From assembly GCF_910592395.1 (NCBI RefSeq), contig NC_088320.1, positions 9,178,001-9,242,000 on the forward strand: 64,000 nucleotides of DNA, written 5' to 3'. Position numbers and translations under genes: made by a program. Below the pieces are notes generated by a model that searched no databases, had not been told where the DNA came from, and worked only from the letters and a program-made list of their open reading frames with translations. The stretch comes from Lineus longissimus. Its lineage: Eukaryota > Nemertea > Pilidiophora > Heteronemertea > Lineidae. Positions 58,401 through 64,000 of this stretch are shown here, piece after piece (position 1 is the stretch's first letter; each line of letters begins with the position of its first letter).

Positions 58401-59267
58401 CGCGGATGGGGGTCTGGTCTGTAGACGGTGATCAAGCGTATCGATTCCGACGAGCATGTTACAGTGGTATCAAGACATTCGAAATAATCATACTTAGGAG
58501 TCTGATGCTTTTTGATTTTAAGACCGTTGTGGATCAAAACAGCAACACCACCTCCACGTTTAGATCTCCTTGGCTGATGGATGAAGTTAAACTTGTGCAG
58601 TTGGTTCGTTAGGTCGGATATTGTTATGTTATTTGATTCCTTTCCGGACAGCCATGTCTCAGTGAGCGTCACAATGTCTGTTCCCCTTTCAAGAATGGAT
58701 TCACAGACGTCAGTCACCTTGCAAGAGAGCGATCGGGCATTCCAGCATGTTAGTTTCATGTGAGCTGCAAAGTTCTTCTTCCTTGTTACGTGCCTACCAG
58801 CCCTGGAACCCCGCCTGGTTGAACACCTTTTGTAGATATTCAAGTCGCTCAAGCTAGTCACAGTTCCTTGTGAAATAGACCTTCTTTGATTGACTAACTT
58901 TGGATCAAAGAGATCTTTCCTTGTGTACATGTACATGACCAATACTGGTTAATGTAGTCCCTGTACAATGTAGTGTACACCGTGCATAAATGGCTGCTCT
59001 CACACAGAATGTCCAAATGGCCAAACGTCTTTTTTATTTGTGGAAGTTAATCTGGTCTGTACATTTTATTTTACACAGGAAGAATTCATACTAGGTATTG
59101 CATATTTCATGTCAATTGGTGTTTTTGTGTACAGGAGCGCACCAGACAGTGAGACGTGGAGATGTGTTCGGTGCTGGTGCTGTCAGTAGACTTAATCTGA
59201 TTGGCCAAAGCGATCAGTAATATGGGATGTGATCACATGATGTGACGTCACCGCGGAATCCTCCTTG
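55481..59267. mobile_element. MULE-like TIR element with 9-bp target duplication, 3.8 kb, carrying a LINE
   Basis: Ends are CAAGGAGGATTCTGCGGTGA (then CGTCA) and its reverse complement with one mismatch over 25 bp. The outer flanks are CAGAGACTC on both sides (55472-55480, 59268-59276), a 9-bp duplication. The uninterrupted repeat E at 45.6 kb supplies the empty site. A 9-bp duplication fits the Mutator/MULE group best. Each TIR contains the palindrome TGACGTCA. No transposase; most of the interior is LINE C, so the original element was about 0.7 kb. Confidence 0.78.
55844..58942 (-). pseudogene. LINE C: nearly full-length CR1/L2-like LINE (endonuclease + RT), catalytically damaged
   Basis: The endonuclease frame (57983-58942) has CWNARSL, LTETWL, RGGGVAVL, STDHFAVH, but the GDFN motif reads ITGNFNIH (Asp to Asn). 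The RT continues in another frame (57021-58100; SLDPIPTSLIKE, NYRPVSNLTYLS), stops at TAG (57018-57020) directly before motif A SAAFDTVDH, and continues in frame (56214-56993) with GVPQGSVLGPVLF and motif C as YANDNQL, where the second Asp of YADD is Asn. A TAG at about 56211-56213 replaces the Trp of LHWLPV; the C-terminal part (55867-56207) follows. The 3' end is GCGCTATACAAAAACTTC plus (ATT)n. The copy is dead on three counts. Confidence 0.85.
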
Positions 59268-59563
59268 CAGAGACTCTGTGACGTAGGCATATACTTTTTA
59301 CAATTAAATGCTCTCAAAAAAAAACAATAAGGAGTGATTATTTATTAACATTTCCTGAACTATATACGTTCTAATTATGTAAATAGGTTGGCGTTAGGTT
59401 GCGTGCTTTTCTTTCCTAGTGATATTATCACTTGTAAATGAAAGGGAGTTACAACCCCATAATCGCACTATAAGTCAATAATGAGACCACAGTGACCTGT
59501 TATAAATGATTTGCCAGCTTCGCTATTTTGCCGTTACATGGTGATCTGGGTCCTTGCGTCAAG
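59268..59563 (+). repeat. repeat E, right half of the split copy
   Basis: Matches 45681-45953 with moderate divergence. Starts with the second copy of the 9-bp target duplication. Confidence 0.78.
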
Positions 59564-59597
59564 GTATAACAACACCTGGGGTCCGACTAAGAAAAAG

Positions 59598-60600
59598 CAA
59601 GATCCGAGGCACGCAGTCAGCTAAATTAATTGTAAATGAAAGGGACAGAGATGTCCTCCTAACAGAGCATTTTTGGCCCGAAGGTATCATGTGCCGTGAG
59701 TGGTTTGACTTGCTCAATCCTGCCATGATGATTATACCAGATAATCACTCAAACACATTTCGCATCGCATGTTGGAACGCTCGCGGTGCTATATATGGGG
59801 CCAATTATATAGAGCATCTCCTCGTGTCGCACAACTTAGATAGTCGGAATCTATGAACATTGGCTCTATCCTGATTCACTGAAATTTCTAGATACAATCA
59901 ACTGTAGCTGTAGATCTTACTTACGTTGTGTCAGACAATGATCTTCTTTTGTCGCATTTGAATCGCCAAGGGAAAGGTGTAGCAATCATGTGGCACCAAA
60001 CCATTTCTCCTTTGATAGGAACACTTGATATGTAGTGTGACCGAATAGTAGGAATATGTGTAAGCCTCCCAAATCGCAGACCCATTTTCATCCTTATGGA
60101 TTATCTACCAAGCGTCAATCATCCAGTGGAGTTCTTTATAGAAAGGGTTTGCTACCTTGCTGAAGTGCATGACGTATATGACTCAGTTGGTGACATAATA
60201 GTATTGGGAGATCTAAATGCTCAAACTGCAGGAGGGAGAATGCCAACAAAGCCGAATTGTCGATGAACACGAGTGCTAAGTGCTTTTCTTAATGATGCAA
60301 ACTTGCACTCAATTCCTGTCAGCTCCTTTTGTAAAGGGCCAATCTTCACATTTGACCCATATGGAGGCTCCCACAAAATGCTCATAGATAACATCTGCTT
60401 GATCTCATGGTAATACTAGAACACTCAAAGGACAAGGAGGTAATCGACGATGAAACGCTGAATACATCGGATCACCTCCCAGTCTTCTCCGCGATTAAGA
60501 CATACGCCTGTGAGAATAGTGACATAAAGAGCACTGATAATCACAAAAATGTGAGATTCCTGAAACGCAAAAAATGTCATTGGGCATGTTGTATCCGGTA
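59598..60600 (+). pseudogene. LINE D: APE endonuclease region, several stops
   Basis: On the + strand: a pre-domain piece (VNERDRDVLLTEHFWPEGIM), then endonuclease motifs FRIACWNAR, IYEHWLYPDSL (catalytic Glu), GKGVAIMW, IIVLGDLNAQ (metal-binding Asp/Asn) and LNTSDHLPVFSAI (SDH). At least three stops or frameshifts interrupt it (about 59855, 60033 and 60265). No RT follows: the sequence after 60600 is unrelated. It differs from LINEs A-C in motif spelling (GDLN, EHWL), so it is a separate family. Confidence 0.68.
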
Positions 60601-61399
60601 AAACTTCCAAGGAATTGAGCATTAAAAGTGCAGCCCTAAAAGCTACGTTGCCAGCATTCGAGCCCAACCTCTCAACCTCAAACCATGAGGTTGATGCCAC
60701 TACACAGTGGGGACGGGGTCCGTTTTGTCCCCCCAGAGAAATGTAGTTCTTAAGATGCAGGCCGTTTCCATGTTCATGAATGGGTCCATCCTGTTCCCAA
60801 TACTATTTCCTTTGATGCCCTGGTCTTAGTTTCGATGTGCAGAGGGGTCTTTGGCAATTTTATGAGACTAGCATCTGTGCCATTTGAAATGTGTCTCAAT
60901 CCCCATTTTGTGTCATTCAAACTTACCTATGGAACACTTTTGCATGTTACTCCATTTGGGCTCAAACACAAGAGTATCCCTTTAATTTTCTAAAGGGAGA
61001 ACTGAGTTAACAGCTCGGCCGCCAGGCGGCGCCCTGACCGATCCCGCGAGATCGCGCCGATCTCATGCCGCCATATTCAGTCTTTACTCTTGTGCTTCTA
61101 CGAAGCACATCGTTTTTTCAAAGCTGCCGTGAATTCGATTTAAAACCAAATTCAACCAGCCAAGTCTAGACGATTTTTGGGTTCATTCACCTACGAAGTA
61201 GACCGCCAAACTAATCTTGGCATTAGTATTGTCCAGTGTATTTAATTATAGACCTTTCTTAGCTAGCTTAGTCGACCCGGCTCCATTATTTTGATCTTGG
61301 TAGGGTAGATTTACGTAGGCTATTCTCCTCTCTATTGTAATGAACAAGACTCAGATCCATTTCAATAGTGTTTAATTCAAGTAGGCATGTTTTCCTTTC
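60601..61399. other. non-coding; weak tRNA-like patch and possible DIRS end
   Basis: On the minus strand about 60640-60700 has an A-box-like GTGTAGTGGCATC and B-box-like GGGCTCGAATGC, suggesting an old tRNA-derived SINE. CpG-rich sequence at 61010-61075 may belong to the terminal region of the DIRS element. Neither is proven. Confidence 0.3.
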
Positions 61400-63180
61400 C
61401 ATTAATAATTGCGTCCTTTCTGGCCTACTTGGGGTTCCCAGTGTTTTTATTGTCATTGGTACCATTTTTTATATGGTGTACCTCTCCGACAGCATCCTTT
61501 CTCTCACCACAAAGGACTTCGTCTGGTGGAGGGGAAACGGGCCGCGAAGATGCCTCAACCCTCTTCTGGTTCCGTTTCCGGGCAGATAACCCGGAGGTCT
61601 ACCAGACCTTCCGCCACAACCCCTTCCGTCAGCCGAGTTCCGGTTCCGGCCGCAGCTGCGAAGGATGCGGGATCAGACATTATCAATGTCTGTGGTCCCA
61701 AGGGAGACTTACATCCAGTAAGTCTCCAAGGGTTTAATATACCCCGGACCTCATGGAACCTTCCGGTTCCTCTGTCAGTATTTACTGCGAAATAACCCCA
61801 GTCCTCACGGACACAGTAGAGTAGGGACGGACTTTATAACGCCACCTCCGAAACGCCATGCGTCTTCGGTAACAGCGTTTCCGCCCTCCGTACCTCCTCC
61901 TAAAAGGGCAACCGGTAGCTCCATACCGGGCGAAGGAGTAACGGGCATTTCTGGTTTCGGACTTCGTCCTGCCGGAAATGCAGGCACCTCCCTACGTTGG
62001 CCAACCTCTTAGGTGGAGCCAACCGGAAGTGCCACCCCCTCCTCGTAGCAGAGGCGTTGTTCCAATGGAACGAGCTACGCAGAGGGGACATCTGAACTCT
62101 TGTTCAGAATATGGGCATCTTCCGCTTCCGGAAGACCCATTCGCCCGTACATACGGCTTCGCCTATGCGCCCACCCTCTCCTCAACCGCCCGTCGTTGAG
62201 AGAAGCTGCACGTCGGGTCCAGAACCCGAGTCGGGACAGCAACTGTCCCAGCTCATCCAGATGGTAGCGGGTCTTACTGATAGACTCAGCCATCTGGAGC
62301 AGGGTTCCGGTTCCTCTGGTGCGCCTGGTCCCATCGGATACCCACCATCCGACTCCTCTATTTTAGAGGAATTTTCTGAGAACGAGAGTTCTCAGCCAGG
62401 CTACCGCTCCCCCAATCAGGAGGAGCTGTCACCAGAGGAGGCCAGTATCCTGTCGGATATGAGGACACTCAGATCCTTGATCAGAGCGTACCTCCCGCAG
62501 GATCTGTGCCCTACCCCGCCGGAACTGCCAGCCTTATCAACACCGACCTTTTCACTTTGGGGACAGGAAGTGGATCCCAATCCACAGGTCTCTCAGGGCT
62601 CCACTCGGGCCCTTAAATCCCTTCCTCCCTCCCCGTCGGTGGTGGCAGTCTCTGAACTTTTGGAGCGTACAATCAGAGACTTCCAAGGCGCCCACCAACG
62701 TACTTCCATCCCTGTCCTTCCGGCAGCCGGACCGGAAGCTTGGTGTAAACCGGGGAGTTGTTCACGGCACAGCTTCCTCCCGTTAGGCAGTACCGCGCTG
62801 ACTATTATTGAGTCAGCTCGGCCGGCTGTCCAGCTGCAGCATCGACTTCCACATTAAAGGACGATGTACAGGTGGACCAACTTGTGCCTAGGGTGACCTC
62901 CTCCTCGGCTTACCGAGAACTTAGAGCACAAGGGTCTGGCCAAAAACACTTTAGCGGTGCTCTCCTACGCAGAGCACACTAACCTGGCCCTAGCCAGATC
63001 CCTAAAGGATAATGAGTCACTATCTGATGACACAAAATTGCTTGTGACATCCTTGTCACATTCGATTAGGCACGCTATTGCTCTGTCCGACAAGACCGCA
63101 GCAAATAGCGTCCTACTCCGTAGAGACGCCGCCCTGGGCTCTCTCAATGTCATCAGATCCCTCCAGCTGGAAGGGGCCTT
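61400..63180 (+). pseudogene. DIRS-type retrotransposon Gag, frameshifted
   Basis: Frames from ATG 61550-61552 (MPQPSSGSVSGQITRRSTRP), then 61978-62199, 62111-62857 and 62957-63180 in shifting frames. The middle is Pro/Ser-rich with a predicted coiled coil (QLSQLIQMVAGLTDRLSHLE). The last part (TSLSHSIRHAIALSDKTAAN, SVLLRRDAALGSL) matches the C-terminal Gag pattern of DIRS elements, in which a helical segment ends in a repeated xRRD motif. Identification rests mainly on the pol genes that follow directly. Confidence 0.55.
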
Positions 63181-63188
63181 AAGAACCG

Positions 63189-63670
63189 CTCCACATACCG
63201 GCCATACACATACCGGGCAAAGGCAACATCCTTGCCGACGCCCTGTCCCGTCAGGACAAACTAGTCCAGACAGAGTGGACAATCCATCAGGAGATTGTAG
63301 ACGACCTTTGTCGCCTTTGGCAGTCTCCGAAGGTAGATCTGTTCGCCACCAGGCTGAACAATCGCCTTCCCATCTATTACTCTCACTTCCGGACGAAGAG
63401 GCCCTGGAAGTCGACAGCCTTACAGCCTCTTGGGTCGGGCTGAACGCATATGCGTTTCCACCCCTCCCTCTCATCCAACCAGTCCTGAACAAGATCTTGA
63501 CCAGCCACCCGGTGAGAATAACTCTCATCGCACCTTGCTGGCCAAATCAGGCCTGGTTCCCAGCTTTGCTGGAGCTCCTGATAGACCACCCCAGGAGTCT
63601 TCCGACTTGGAAGCACCTCCTGTGGCACCCCCTGGGGAGATGCTACCACCAGAACCCTGGATTTTTCTAG
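63189..63670 (+). pseudogene. DIRS RNase H region, frameshifted; reverse transcriptase deleted
   Basis: The frame opens HIPGKGNILADALSRQDKLV, the end of RNase H with its conserved ADALSR. It continues EWTIHQEIVDDLCRLWQSPK, VDLFATRLNNRLPIYYSHFR, then shifts by one base near 63420 into SWVGLNAYAFPPLPLIQPVL and ITLIAPCWPNQAWFPALLEL. These blocks are typical of DIRS/Ngaro pol between RNase H and the recombinase. The whole reverse transcriptase (about 1 kb) that should precede it is missing: Gag C-terminus and RNase H end are only tens of bases apart. Confidence 0.75.
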
Positions 63671-64000
63671 TTTCACGCCTGGAACTTATCCAGTTGCATC
63701 TCCACCAGAGAGGTTTTTCGGACATCGCTGTCAAACGCATGTCCGCACCTCAAAGGGGGTCAACCCTTGATGTGTATCAAGGAAAGTGGTCTACCTTCAC
63801 TTCCTGGTGCAGGGAGACTGGAGTTAATACGATCTCTCCCTCTATATACAGATTAGTTGATTTCTTTATTGAATTATTCACGGAAAGACAACTATCTGTC
63901 ACGGCTATAAAAGGGTACAAGTCCGCCATCGCTTCTGCCCTCCGTGTTTTAAGCACCTGGGATCTTCGTTGGGAGGACCAAATAACCCCTCTTTTCAGAG
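63571..64000 (+). CDS. DIRS tyrosine recombinase, N-terminal part (runs off the window)
   Basis: An uninterrupted frame to the last base of the window. It contains LELIQLHLHQRGFSDIAVKR, STLDVYQGKWSTFTSWCRET and SVTAIKGYKSAIASALRVLS, which match the SAM-like core-binding domain of DIRS tyrosine recombinases (the Y..KW..F..WC and I.GYKSAI patterns). The catalytic R-H-R-Y part would lie beyond 64000. DIRS elements integrate with this enzyme instead of a DDE integrase and make no target duplication. Confidence 0.78.

Noticed and set aside
60640-60700. Minus-strand tRNA gene
   Set aside because: A- and B-box-like motifs are present but no cloverleaf can be drawn; at best an old SINE.
61010-61075. 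CpG island promoter
   Set aside because: Too short and directly before a transposon; more likely part of the DIRS terminal region.

Overview
The window is eukaryotic nuclear DNA, most likely from a marine invertebrate (my lean is a lophotrochozoan such as a mollusc or brachiopod; the sequence alone cannot settle this). The reasons are: spliced exons with GT-AG sites separated by introns of many kilobases, A+T-rich non-coding DNA, and a mixture of Polinton, DIRS, BEL/Pao, Ty3/Gypsy, CR1/L2-like LINE, PIF/Harbinger, hAT-like and MULE-like elements. No operons, Shine-Dalgarno sites, CRISPR arrays or bacterial genes were seen. Start codons of most open frames here are not meaningful because the frames are exons or transposon debris.

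Host gene. Three exons on the + strand (4622-4776, 26791-26932, 43652-43704) join in phase or nearly so and encode the linker plus Tudor domain of an OTUD4/ALG13-like protein; a fourth tiny exon (52096-52121) is possible. The gene therefore spans at least 39 kb, and almost everything between is transposable element. Three candidate minus-strand exons with good splice sites lie at the left edge (1-748).

Layout. 1-4.5 kb: candidate exons, a nonsense-mutated Myb/SANT-like gene, and the first copies of a structured interspersed repeat ('family R'). 5-9.3 kb: more R copies. 9.7-14 kb: an endonuclease fragment, a Gypsy pol remnant and a frameshifted DDE-like transposon gene. 15.5-19.8 kb: a Gypsy-like pol plus an almost identical inverted copy. 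19.8-24.3 kb: a truncated Polinton DNA polymerase with a leucine-rich (FNIP-like) repeat ORF beside it. 24.4-30.7 kb: a TTA-flanked MITE, the Tudor exon, and a three-level nest (PIF/Harbinger-like, hAT-like, R repeat). 33-42.5 kb: BEL/Pao pol, a Harbinger transposase fragment and a 4.9-kb multi-domain gene with a PIN/XPG-like nuclease module and several stop codons. 44-60 kb: YY1-motif-rich repeats, at least four LINEs, an isolated Gag, and a MULE-like element inserted in a repeat whose empty site also exists in the window. 61.4-64 kb: a DIRS retrotransposon that lacks its reverse transcriptase and runs off the end.

Most interesting signals. (1) Family R carries, at a constant 140-bp offset, a CTCF-core-like motif (CCACCAGGGGGC) and a DR3 nuclear-receptor-like motif (TCAAGGTCACAGAGGTCA), repeated every 301 bp and dispersed through the introns. 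(2) Both ends of a TTA-flanked element hold arrays of TCGCC in exact 11-bp phase. (3) Two Russian-doll insertions can be dated relative to each other from their target-site duplications.
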